From positions 496,001 through 560,000 of the forward strand of contig NZ_JFFR01000027.1 of the NCBI RefSeq assembly GCF_000695685.1: 64,000 bases of DNA, written 5' to 3'. The DNA is from Vibrio fortis (lineage in GTDB: Bacteria > Pseudomonadota > Gammaproteobacteria > Enterobacterales > Vibrionaceae). Both the position numbers and the translations under genes were made by a program. Below the pieces are notes generated by a model that was given only the letters and a program-made list of their open reading frames with translations, did no database searches and had not been told where the DNA came from. Shown here in pieces: positions 1 through 8,407 of the stretch (position 1 is its first letter; each line of letters starts with the position of its first letter).

Positions 1-110
1 GCGCTGTCATTTTGTTTGCTGTCGATTCCATAATTCAACCATGTTCCAGTAGCGTCCATTTCTATTCGACCGGAACATGGAAAGAATTATTTCATACAAT
101 TGGCTAATAT

Positions 111-794
111 CTACTCTATTCGAGTAATAGACAGACGAGCGCCGGGGTTCAAGAAACGATGCGATGCGCTCAACGTCGATGCTGGTAAACCATCATCTTG
201 GCTTATCACACCAGAGTGAAATGAAACTGCATCTGTATCATCGCGAGCAGCATTAAACCCTTCACCGCCACCTGCTGGTCCAGGAATTGTCGCTGCGGTT
301 TCGCTGTTTGCCTCAGTACCTGAATCCCACACATCCATATTCATGGTAAAGGTCTCACCGACAGACAAGGTTTTGATATTGATACCAGATTCACCAATAA
401 ACGCGTCATTGGTATTCACTAGCATAGAGGCTAATGAGAGATACTTAGCTTGTTTATAGTTAAGGGTCAATGTGACGGTGTCACCCTCCCCCGGTAGAAT
501 CAAGCCATTACCTGACACACCTTGGTAAACATTACTATCACTGTTCATCAGATCAATTAGCTGAGAGTTACTTCCGCCTTCCGCTAAATATTCGAGTTCA
601 GTTGACGCGCTTGACCCAATAGCAAACAGCTCAAAGTTACCATTGTGGCTTAATACAGCTAGCGGCGACATTGGTTGACTTGGCGTCAAATTCGTTACCG
701 TCACGTTGTAGCGGTAATAGTGATCATTGTCATCGTTTGGACAACCTGCGAGCACCCCCACAGAAGCAGCAATGGCTAAAATACGTAATTTCAT
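111..794 (-). CDS. Spondin-domain lipoprotein
   Basis: A 227-residue protein with a lipoprotein signal peptide ending in a lipobox (V-L-A-G-C, Cys18), so it is probably anchored to the outer membrane. The rest resembles the Spondin_N domain seen in many marine bacterial secreted proteins, including the D-x-G-T-E-A-N motif also present in the neighbouring paralogue. It starts 9 bases after the stop of that upstream gene, so the two form an operon. Family membership is a motif-level judgement; no enzymatic role is known. In animals this fold takes part in extracellular matrix and membrane binding, so a surface or adhesion role is only a guess. Confidence 0.8.
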   Translation of the reverse strand: MKLRILAIAASVGVLAGCPNDDNDHYYRYNVTVTNLTPSQPMSPLAVLSHNGNFELFAIGSSASTELEYLAEGGSNSQLIDLMNSDSNVYQGVSGNGLILPGEGDTVTLTLNYKQAKYLSLASMLVNTNDAFIGESGINIKTLSVGETFTMNMDVWDSGTEANSETAATIPGPAGGGEGFNAARDDTDAVSFHSGVISQDDGLPASTLSASHRFLNPGARLSITRIE

Positions 795-803
795 AACTGC
801 CCC

Positions 804-1487
804 CTATTTCACTTCAATTGTGATCGTCGCAACCGGGTTTAACCAACGATGGCTGCTGTTATCGAGATCACTTATCCCACCAGTCGCGTTGTCATCACCA
901 ATGTTACCCGGATGAATATGGACTTTATTGTTTGATACGGTTGTCTCTACACCCGTACCGCCACTACCGAATGTAATGAATGGAGGATTTGGCATGCTTC
1001 CAGCAAGTTCATCATTCGCTTCTGTACCAGCATCATAGCCATTGAGTGAAACTTTGTAGGTACCGGCTTGCTCTGGAATTTTCCAACTATCTAAACCAAC
1101 AAAGCCATCGTTGGTTGGTAGAAGCATTGCACTCAAAGATAGGTACTTCAAATCGCCAGTATCGATAGTCAGCGACGCTGTTACTCCAGGGTTTAGGATA
1201 CCGCTAGCTGGGTTTTCCGATACAACACCACCAGCGTTAGTAATGACATTCGATAGACCTGAAATATCGCCACCTTCAGCCATAGCTTCCAGTTCAGCAC
1301 TGGCCGTTTCACCAGTTCTAAACATAAATAAACTAGAGTCATGCGCGGCGACTAGAATCGGTGTGAAGTAGATACCTTTCGTCGCATTGGTAATAGAGAT
1401 ATCCAACTCGGCCGCGTTAAGTGTTGAAACCGACATAGATAATGCCAGTGCAGAAAATGTGAGTCCGAAAACTTTTTGCTTGTTCAT
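804..1487 (-). CDS. Secreted spondin-domain protein
   Basis: A 227-residue paralogue of the downstream gene. It carries a conventional Sec signal peptide, with likely cleavage near residue 25 after an A-x-A-like site, rather than a lipobox. The mature part is a Spondin_N domain with the motif D-A-G-T-E-A-N-D. It is the first gene of a two-gene unit: one product would be released into the periplasm or medium, the other tethered. A purine-rich GGA lies a few bases upstream of the ATG. Function is unknown beyond a likely extracellular binding role. Confidence 0.8.
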   Translation of the reverse strand: MNKQKVFGLTFSALALSMSVSTLNAAELDISITNATKGIYFTPILVAAHDSSLFMFRTGETASAELEAMAEGGDISGLSNVITNAGGVVSENPASGILNPGVTASLTIDTGDLKYLSLSAMLLPTNDGFVGLDSWKIPEQAGTYKVSLNGYDAGTEANDELAGSMPNPPFITFGSGGTGVETTVSNNKVHIHPGNIGDDNATGGISDLDNSSHRWLNPVATITIEVK

Positions 1488-1670
1488 AATGATTCCATCC
1501 TAGTTTCACTCATTGAGCGAGTTATGCCTTTATCAAAAATGGTCGTCGACCAAGGTGTTGATAAATAGGATGGCAATGAGATCTATCAGCGACTTCATTC
1601 AATTCTCATAAAAGTCTCACAAGTTTCTTGGTTTTCTCTCATTCAGGATACAGTGTCTGAACAAACGCGT

Positions 1671-1703
1671 AGAAAAAAGCCCAGTGGGTGAACACTGGGC
1701 CTT
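1671..1703 (-). terminator. Rho-independent terminator of the yggL-like gene
   Basis: A GCCCAGTG / CACTGGGC hairpin followed, on the minus strand, by a run of six T. It lies about 50 bases after the stop of the gene ending at 1756. Confidence 0.75.
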
Positions 1704-1755
1704 GATTGTTCTGATTTGCTTAGACATTCTACTGAATATTTAAAGCAGTATGAGG

Positions 1756-2094
1756 TTATAGGTAGTTCGCGTCTACTAGTTCGCTCACTTCAACTTTGCT
1801 CACCTCTGCACGAGCTTCAAGCCATTGTGCTACTTGCAACTGTTCTGCTTCTGTTACTGAACGGTAGCGCTCTGTTGCACACACAAAACCTTCAAACAGC
1901 TCAAGGCCCCCGCCACCAAAGCACAATCCGATACCATCGATAAAATCAATGAACTCATCGATGAATACATCGTACTGGTCAAAATCAGTAATAGATGTTG
2001 TGCAGCTCACTTCAAAACCCAAAATGGCGAATTCACCTAGGTATAGCTTTTTACGTAGACGACGGTTCTTGTTTTCGATTTTATCTAATTTCAT
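1756..2094 (-). CDS. yggL: YggL-like (DUF469) 50S ribosome-binding protein
   Basis: A 112-residue acidic protein resembling YggL/DUF469: a basic N-terminal K-N-R-R-L-R-K-K-L-Y segment, then a region matching the E-F...L-G-F pattern, the D-x-F-x-D-E-F-I-D stretch and a W-L-E-x-R motif before an acidic end. YggL of E. coli binds the large ribosomal subunit. I chose the ATG at 2094 because AAGAGAGA lies just upstream of it and because homologues begin with this basic segment. A longer frame to 2151 adds 19 residues that look non-coding. It is a single gene with its own terminator. Confidence 0.75.
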   Translation of the reverse strand: MKLDKIENKNRRLRKKLYLGEFAILGFEVSCTTSITDFDQYDVFIDEFIDFIDGIGLCFGGGGLELFEGFVCATERYRSVTEAEQLQVAQWLEARAEVSKVEVSELVDANYL

Positions 2095-2331
2095 AGCGTT
2101 CTCTCTTGATTGTGTCGCCCATTTCTCATGGGGATATAAGCATTTATACACAGTTGCCCATCAATTCCAAAGAGATTTATAAGGCATTGAGCCCAAAAGC
2201 GTAAGAATCGTGCTACAGCAACAAAACCTTAATATAATTTATAAAAATATGTCACTTACTTCCATCAGGATTAGCCTCGTATTGAAACTATTACTCTAAT
2301 AACCATCTCAACCTCAATAGGAAGTAAGTTC

Positions 2332-4356
2332 ATGAGCAAGGAAACATTCGATAGCCGTCGCTTTAACAATAGTGATAATAAACCCTTTGAAGAAGTGCTA
2401 GAAGCGGGCCTATCTCGTCGCAGCATTCTTAAAGGTGGTTTAGGTATCAGTGCAATGACGGCATTTGGTGCTTTCGGCTTAGCAGGCCATAGTGCACCGG
2501 CTGCAGCGGCATCTCTCGCATCATCAGCAAAGAGCAGCGCACAGCTTGCTTTTGAATCTGTAAAAGGGTCTCTGACCGACAGTGTCGTTGTACCTAAAGG
2601 TTACGTAGCACAGGTGCTTGTCCCTTGGGGAACACCATTGAACACTCAAGGTAATGCATGGCGTGAAGATGGTAAAAACACTGGCGATGACCAAGCAAAC
2701 GCACTCGGCATGCACCACGATGGCATGCACTTCTTCCCGCTAGACGGCAACAACAACGATGGTCTACTGGTTATCAACCACGAATACATCGACCAGAAAG
2801 CACTGCACCCTAATGGCCCAACATACCAAGATGGCGCTCGCACCAGCATTGATGAAGTGCGTAAAGAGATCAACGCACATGGTGTGAGTGTCGTTCGCGT
2901 TAAGCTAGATGGCAATCAATGGGTTATGGTAGACAACGATCCGCTCAACCGCCGCTACACAGGTGCGACAGCGATGGATCTTTCTGGTCCTGTTGCTCAC
3001 ACAGAGTTGGTGAAAACCAAATACTCTCCTGACGGTAGCCAAGCTCGAGGAACACTAAATAACTGTGGTAATGGCTACACTCCTTGGGGCACATATCTAA
3101 CATGTGAGGAAAACTGGCCAGGCTACTTTGTTAACAAAGGCAAGTCGACCACAGCGCAAGAGCGTATCGGTATTGCAACAGATAAAACACGTTACGGCTG
3201 GGATACACTAGCTGGCAGTGCTGAAGAGCGACTAGACGAGTTCGCACGCTTTGATGTAACTCCTAATGGCAAGTCAGCAAAAGATGACTACCGTAATGAA
3301 GCACATGGTCACGGCTACATCGTTGAAATCGACCCATATACTGCTAATTCACGTGCAAAAAAACGTACTGCACTAGGTTGTTTCCGTCACGAAGGCTGTA
3401 CGTTTGGCAAGGTAACCGAAGGTCAGCCAGTTGTATTCTACTCTGGTCATGATTCTCGCTTCGAATATCTTTACAAGTTCGTTTCTGACGCGAAGTGGGA
3501 TCCAAAAGATGCGAAGCCAGAAAACCGCCTCGTTGCTGGCGACAAATACATGGACAAAGGCACACTCTATGTGGCTCGATTCAATGAAGATGGCACTGGC
3601 TCTTGGCTTCCACTAACACTAGACAGCATGGCTGCAAAAGGTGGCAAACTGTCTGACACATTCAACTCTCAAGCTGAGCTGATTGTAAATACTGCTGGCG
3701 CTGCTGACCTTGTTGGTGCAACTCCGATGGATCGCCCTGAATGGTGTGCAGTTGACCCAATGACTGGCACGGCTTACCTAACGCTAACCAACAACACTAA
3801 GCGTAAAGAAGCGAACTCAGCCAACCCACGCATTAACAACAAATTTGGCCATGTGATCCGTTGGGATGAAGGCAAAACAGCTGATGCGTTCCAATGGGAT
3901 ATTTTTGTGTTCGGTTCACCAGCGGTTTCGGATCCAAAGGTCAACCGCTCTGGTCTCAACGATATCAACCAATTCGCGAGCCCAGATGGCTTAGCCTTTG
4001 ATGGCCGTGGCATTCTTTGGATTCAAACGGATAACGGTGCCGATGAAGTGACGCAGTACACTAACGATCAAATGTTGGCTGTCGTTCCATCTCAGCTAAC
4101 TGATGACAATGGTGACCATGCCGTTATCAGTGCGGAAAACCAAAACCAGTTGAAGCGTTTCTTCGTTGGTCCAAATGGCTGTGAAGTAACAGGCTTTACC
4201 ATTAGCCCTGATTACAAGTCACTGTTTGTAAACATTCAGCACCCGGCAAACTGGCCAATGTCTGACGATGCAACCGCTGAGACAAAAGGCAAAGTTCGCC
4301 CAAGAGCTGCAACTGTGGTAATCCGTCGTGAAGATGGTGGTGAAATCGCGGTTTAG
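2332..4356 (+). CDS. phoX: PhoX-family (DUF839) alkaline phosphatase, Tat-exported
   Basis: A 674-residue protein of the PhoX/DUF839 family, Ca/Fe-dependent alkaline phosphatases that release phosphate from organic phosphoesters in the periplasm. A twin-arginine signal is visible (S-R-R-S-I-L-K, Arg29-Arg30) followed by a hydrophobic stretch, which fits export of a folded metalloenzyme. Family landmarks include the N-H-E-Y segment, the C-G-N-G-x-T-P-W-G-T-Y-L-T-C-E-E-N motif (about residues 244-260) and G-R-H/F-x-H-E metal-site-like segments. It is a single gene with its own terminator. I could not find a convincing Pho box upstream. Substrate range is inferred from the family. Confidence 0.88.
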   Translation: MSKETFDSRRFNNSDNKPFEEVLEAGLSRRSILKGGLGISAMTAFGAFGLAGHSAPAAAASLASSAKSSAQLAFESVKGSLTDSVVVPKGYVAQVLVPWGTPLNTQGNAWREDGKNTGDDQANALGMHHDGMHFFPLDGNNNDGLLVINHEYIDQKALHPNGPTYQDGARTSIDEVRKEINAHGVSVVRVKLDGNQWVMVDNDPLNRRYTGATAMDLSGPVAHTELVKTKYSPDGSQARGTLNNCGNGYTPWGTYLTCEENWPGYFVNKGKSTTAQERIGIATDKTRYGWDTLAGSAEERLDEFARFDVTPNGKSAKDDYRNEAHGHGYIVEIDPYTANSRAKKRTALGCFRHEGCTFGKVTEGQPVVFYSGHDSRFEYLYKFVSDAKWDPKDAKPENRLVAGDKYMDKGTLYVARFNEDGTGSWLPLTLDSMAAKGGKLSDTFNSQAELIVNTAGAADLVGATPMDRPEWCAVDPMTGTAYLTLTNNTKRKEANSANPRINNKFGHVIRWDEGKTADAFQWDIFVFGSPAVSDPKVNRSGLNDINQFASPDGLAFDGRGILWIQTDNGADEVTQYTNDQMLAVVPSQLTDDNGDHAVISAENQNQLKRFFVGPNGCEVTGFTISPDYKSLFVNIQHPANWPMSDDATAETKGKVRPRAATVVIRREDGGEIAV

Positions 4357-4411
4357 ATACACAATACTAGCGAAGCTCAGTTACCTTACTGTTGTCTAGT
4401 TAGCGAAAACC

Positions 4412-4451
4412 AAAAAGAGCGATAAGGCCAAATACCCTATCGCTCTTTTTA
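4412..4451 (+). terminator. Terminator after phoX
   Basis: AAAAAGAGCGATA pairs with TATCGCTCTTTTT around a 14-base loop, with the T run on the plus strand. It sits 55 bases after the phoX stop. Confidence 0.85.
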
Positions 4452-4516
4452 TATTCTATTCAATCTACGGTTTAAGTAAGAGTCCGAGCTTTCATTACTC
4501 ATTATCATTACTATTG

Positions 4517-4571
4517 CTCGTCATCCTCGAGAAGGAGGAACGACTGAGTCGGGGATCTCTACCCGTTCTCG
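4517..4571. other. REP-like imperfect palindrome
   Basis: Between phoX and the LysE gene lies a GC-richer element. It contains CCTC-GAGAAG-GAGG and an outer CGAGAA/TTCTCG pairing around a GACTGAGTC core. It resembles the intergenic palindromic elements scattered through many gammaproteobacterial genomes. Only one copy is present here, so its repeat status is unproven. Confidence 0.3.
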
Positions 4572-4581
4572 TCAATCAAAA

Positions 4582-5202
4582 TTAACTCACAAACAACCAT
4601 ACACCAACCCCCATCATCAAGGTGCCAGCAATACGGTTCATCAAACGAACATTGTCTGCTTGGCCCAGTAGGTGCTTCAAACTCTTTCCGCCTGTCGCGT
4701 ATAGCGTCATACACACAAACTCCGACACCAAGATAATAGAAACTAAGATAGATAGTTGAGGAACCAATGCCTTAGAGCTATTAATGAACGGTGGCAACAG
4801 AGAAATCATGAATGCCCAGCCTTTAGGATTCGCGATGGCCGTTACAAAGCCCTGAACAACCAAATCCCAATCGTTGCCTGTTGCTTGGTTTTGATTATCA
4901 GTGCTGATCGCCAGTTTGCCTTTCGAGCGCCACATTTGAACGCCAAGATAAAACAGATATGCTGCACCAACGAACTTAAAGCCAGTAAACAACCAAGGGT
5001 AATTAAGCATGATCGAAGCAATACCCAGTACCGCCGCTACCGATACAACTCCCACGCCGACCAGTTCGCCAACCATCATCCATAGAGTACGACGATAACC
5101 AATACTCATACCCAGCGTAAGCGCTAAGGTCATACACATCCCGGGAGTAATTGAGACAAAGAAAAATGTGGGGATGAAAGCCAAAAGTAGCGCACTATCC
5201 AT
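4582..5202 (-). CDS. LysE/RhtB-family amino acid exporter
   Basis: A 206-residue inner membrane protein with about six hydrophobic segments. It has the LysE/RhtB signature near the N-terminus (S-I-T-P-G-M-C-M-T-L-A-L), the G-x-x-Y-L-x-x-L-G motif after the third helix and a conserved N-P-K-G-W-A-F segment. Members export amino acids, such as homoserine, threonine or lysine, or related metabolites by proton exchange. The substrate cannot be read from sequence. It is transcribed alone, with no regulator next to it, unlike the second LysE-type gene near 54.2 kb. Confidence 0.85.
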   Translation of the reverse strand: MDSALLLAFIPTFFFVSITPGMCMTLALTLGMSIGYRRTLWMMVGELVGVGVVSVAAVLGIASIMLNYPWLFTGFKFVGAAYLFYLGVQMWRSKGKLAISTDNQNQATGNDWDLVVQGFVTAIANPKGWAFMISLLPPFINSSKALVPQLSILVSIILVSEFVCMTLYATGGKSLKHLLGQADNVRLMNRIAGTLMMGVGVWLFVS

Positions 5203-5363
5203 ATTGTTACCTTATTGCTTTTTTATTACGTAAAACTAACTATTTCCGATTTAGAAACAGCACGTTGAAAGTGGTGGCTATTGAAGCCATCGGGGCGACA
5301 GGTGCTGAGCTGTCATTTAACATATGCTGAGTTCATTTATAAATAAGGCCACTCTTGAAACGT

Positions 5364-5391
5364 AAAAGAGCCACATCACTGTGGCTCTTTT
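5364..5391 (-). terminator. Terminator of the RNA helicase gene
   Basis: AAAAGAGCCACA / TGTGGCTCTTTT with a 4-base loop, 18 bases after the helicase stop. It is symmetrical, so it may also stop plus-strand transcripts. Confidence 0.85.
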
Positions 5392-5408
5392 CTATCAATA
5401 ACCCTAGC

Positions 5409-6695
5409 TTACTTGCGACGGTTCTTGATGCGCTTCATCATTGCTAGACGACGCTCAGCATTCGCTTGGTCTGGCTTTTCTTCGTTCGCATTGTTCTTGC
5501 GACCTTGGCGGTTCTTATAAGCCGATTTGGTGTTTAGCTTCTCAATGTAAGCATCACGCTTTTTAGGCTCGTAACCCGGTTGCTCTACGCGACGAATGCG
5601 TTGTTGAATCAGTTTCTCTACTTGTACAACCGTCAGCTCTTCTTCACGGTTAACAAAAGAAACAGCGTGACCTTGTTTACCTGCACGACCCGTACGACCA
5701 ATTCGGTGAACGTAGTCTTCTGCAAGGAATGGCATGTCGTAGTTGATTACGTGTGGTAAGTCTTCGATATCTAGACCACGAGCTGCAACGTCTGTTGCTA
5801 CCATCACACGAGCTTTACCTTCTTTGAAATCATCCAGCGCACGACGACGAGCACTCTGTGCTTTATCACCGTGACACAACACAGCTTTAATACCGTCAAG
5901 CTTAAGCTCTTTAACTACTTCGTTTGCTGTCTCTTTGTAGTTCACAAACACAAGCACTTGGCGCCAGTTTTTACGGCCAATCAGCTCAGAAAGCAATTCA
6001 GTTTTACGCTCTTGGTCTACAGGGTAAACCACGTGACCAACCGTCGCAGCCGTTGAGTTTTCACGCTCTACACTAATACGCTTTGGCTTACGCAGAATAT
6101 CAACTGAAAGTTGGTTTAACTGAGTTGATGTTGTCGCTGAGAACATCATAATTTGAGGTGATGTTTCAACATCCATCATGATCTTACGAACCGCATTGAT
6201 GAAGCCCATATCGAGAATACGGTCTGCTTCATCAAAAACTAGGAACTCAAGATTAGAGATAGACACATTACCCTCTTCTAGGTGCTCTTCTAGACGACCC
6301 GGAGTTGCGACAAGAATGTCCACACCCAGATCTAACTGGCGAACCTGTGATGACATCTTATTACCGCCATAAACCGCCGCTACGCTCAGCTCTGTGTACT
6401 TAACGTAATCTTTGATGTTCTGAGCGATTTGAGCAACCAGTTCACGTGTTGGTGCAAGGATCAAAGCGCGAGCTGTACCGCGAGATGCTTTGTTGCCGCT
6501 GTTCAACAAGTGCTGAATGACAGGTAATGAAAACGCAGCTGTTTTGCCCGTACCCGTTTGTGCCGTAGCAAAAATATCATGGCCTTTACGCGCCATTGGG
6601 ATCGCTTTTTGTTGAATAGGTGTGAGTTTTTCATAACCACACTCAGTCAGCGCTTTTACGAGTTCAGGAGCAAAACCTTGAGAGGAAAATGACAT
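5409..6695 (-). CDS. rhlE: DEAD-box ATP-dependent RNA helicase, RhlE type
   Basis: A 428-residue DEAD-box helicase with all core motifs in order: Q-motif near residue 24, A-Q-T-G-T-G-K-T (motif I), P-T-R-E-L, D-E-A-D, S-A-T, the second RecA-like domain with A-T-D-V-A-A-R-G-L-D and H-R-I-G-R-T-G-R (motif VI). The basic tail (rich in Lys/Arg/Asn after about residue 375) is typical of RhlE/SrmB-type proteins that remodel ribosomal RNA during assembly and in the cold. RhlE is the closest label by layout and length; another paralogue name is possible. It stands alone with its own terminator. Confidence 0.88.
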   Translation of the reverse strand: MSFSSQGFAPELVKALTECGYEKLTPIQQKAIPMARKGHDIFATAQTGTGKTAAFSLPVIQHLLNSGNKASRGTARALILAPTRELVAQIAQNIKDYVKYTELSVAAVYGGNKMSSQVRQLDLGVDILVATPGRLEEHLEEGNVSISNLEFLVFDEADRILDMGFINAVRKIMMDVETSPQIMMFSATTSTQLNQLSVDILRKPKRISVERENSTAATVGHVVYPVDQERKTELLSELIGRKNWRQVLVFVNYKETANEVVKELKLDGIKAVLCHGDKAQSARRRALDDFKEGKARVMVATDVAARGLDIEDLPHVINYDMPFLAEDYVHRIGRTGRAGKQGHAVSFVNREEELTVVQVEKLIQQRIRRVEQPGYEPKKRDAYIEKLNTKSAYKNRQGRKNNANEEKPDQANAERRLAMMKRIKNRRK

Positions 6696-6854
6696 TGTTA
6701 CGAGTTCCTTAAGCAGACAGCCTACATTTTTATTTCAGCCGAGCACTATAAAGTAATTAGAGTGATTTATCTCACATTTATCGTGATATAACGCAAATTT
6801 TATCACTCTAATTGACACTTATTGAGGTTGGAGCCCAACAAGTGCCATCTTTTA

Positions 6855-7838
6855 CTACTTCAGGCCACAAAGTTTGAGCAATACCTGTTCAAGGTCTGCC
6901 CATGGCATGAGTTGCGAATCAATCACTTCAAGGCGAGATTCAAAGCCATCTAAGCTGATTTCATTAACCGACACCACTTGGTTAGCCACGTTAAATGCGA
7001 AACAGCCTTGATCTGTATTGACTACCGCTTTTACCCTTTCAGCTTGCAGTGCCGAGAGCATAGAAAACAGCTGGTCGAAATCAAATTTGTGTTCAGCCCC
7101 AAACAACCAACCACAGCTAAAGTAGCCCTGCCCTTTGTTCTCTTTGCGAATGAAATCTTCACCCGGTGGAAGTTCAAACTGAGGCTCTTGTTCAGCATGT
7201 TCATGATGATGTGCTTCAATTCCAAACGATGCACCACCTCGAACACGTTCAATGTCTAACACTTCAAGCGGCACTTCGCCATCATGGATCAGTTTATGGA
7301 ATACCTTAGCCGGAGATTGATTCGTCACCCAATCATTGAAGGTATCAATATCTTCAGAGTGAACAAGATCCACCTTAGTGCCAATAATCACATCTGCACT
7401 ATCCAACTGATCGTTAAAGTTTTGATTCGATGTGTACTTTTCATCTGAAAGATAGCGCGGGTCAACCAAACCTAATGTCGCCTTTAGGTCAACATAAGGT
7501 GTGTATTGTTCAGAGGTTAATGTCGCAATAACCTGCTTAGGATGTCCTAATCCAGTTGGCTCAATTAGGAGACGATCTGGTTTTTGACGAAGTAATGCGT
7601 TAATTCCAACAGACATAGGAACACCTGCCGTACAACACATACATCCACCAGGGACCTCTTTGATCAACGCACCCTGATCAGTCATCAGTGCGCCATCGAT
7701 ACCGATTTCGCCAAATTCGTTAACCAATACCGCCCAGTTTTCGTTCTCTGGTTTGTTCTTCAGCAAGTTTAAAATCGCGGTCGTTTTACCCACCCCGAGA
7801 AAGCCAGTAATAATATTGGTAGGAACTCTGTTCGTCAT
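6855..7838 (-). CDS. CobW/COG0523-family GTPase, putative metal chaperone
   Basis: A 327-residue G3E GTPase. Visible are the P-loop G-F-L-G-V-G-K-T-T (about residues 13-21), the metal-binding C-M-C-C motif (family pattern C-x-C-C), the I-E-P-T-G-L-G-H-P segment and the T-K-x-D base-recognition motif. A CobW C-terminal domain follows a His-rich stretch (A-H-H-H-E-H-A-E). Members such as YjiA and ZNG1 insert or carry zinc; others serve cobalamin synthesis. No cobalamin gene is nearby and I see no clear Zur box, so a zinc-chaperone role is only likely. Confidence 0.85.
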   Translation of the reverse strand: MTNRVPTNIITGFLGVGKTTAILNLLKNKPENENWAVLVNEFGEIGIDGALMTDQGALIKEVPGGCMCCTAGVPMSVGINALLRQKPDRLLIEPTGLGHPKQVIATLTSEQYTPYVDLKATLGLVDPRYLSDEKYTSNQNFNDQLDSADVIIGTKVDLVHSEDIDTFNDWVTNQSPAKVFHKLIHDGEVPLEVLDIERVRGGASFGIEAHHHEHAEQEPQFELPPGEDFIRKENKGQGYFSCGWLFGAEHKFDFDQLFSMLSALQAERVKAVVNTDQGCFAFNVANQVVSVNEISLDGFESRLEVIDSQLMPWADLEQVLLKLCGLK

Positions 7839-8407
7839 AGTCCATTCTCCTTTTTTTAGGAGTATATACCGAATATCAAAGGTTTGTCCGCATCGGATTT
7901 ATGACGACTAGAAAGGAATAAAAGTAGATTTAGGGCAGCGTATTGCAAGAGTTTCAAATGTGGATGAAATGAAGTTGGTTGGAGGTCAAAATTTATGCTA
8001 TCCCAAACAGACTAAAGGCGCACTTCGGTAGCGCGCCTTACCCTCGTTACTCAATCGTGAGTTCGCGAATCAGGAAGTCTTGTCATCGACCTGAACATTT
8101 AACGAGGAACTAGAAAATTTCTTTTTTGAATCCATCCAAATTGTGTGTAAAACCTCACTTCTCCCTGCGGTTCGTTATGTTGCTTTACAATTTAACTATG
8201 GTTCATTTTTACAGTAATTCAAGTTGCCACTATAGATTCAACCAAATTTGTGACGACGATTCCACAGTATTGGCTATAGTTCTTATTTATGTTGCACGCT
8301 ACTTTCATAAATGGAATTCAACTTTGCATCTTTGCTGCTATAGGATAAGTAACGGAAGCGTATAATTTACGACAATCCCACTGCATCAACTCAGGAACCC
8401 AGTTTCA
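7839..8407. other. Intergenic region cobW-like / clcA
   Basis: 568 bases between divergent genes. The only structure I see is a hairpin (AAGGCGC / GCGCCTT with an inner AC-TTCG-GT) at about 8015-8039. A frame at 8126-8365 has a TTG start, no ribosome site and no recognisable motif, so I do not call it. The region should hold the promoters of both flanking genes. Confidence 0.5.

Noticed and set aside
1..59. Possible start of a minus-strand gene (frame opening M-D-A-T-G-T-W) or end of a plus-strand gene (frame closing at 107)
   Set aside because: Both frames are open to the edge and too short to judge. A 9-base inverted repeat (CCATGTTCC/GGAACATGG, 39-80) spans the region and may be a terminator instead.
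2183..2331. Pho box before phoX
   Set aside because: Only a single weak TGTCA-like half is visible, without the 11-base direct repeat needed.
8126..8365. 79-codon plus-strand frame before clcA
   Set aside because: TTG start, no ribosome site, no recognisable motif, and Cys/His/Tyr-rich composition typical of translated non-coding AT-rich DNA.
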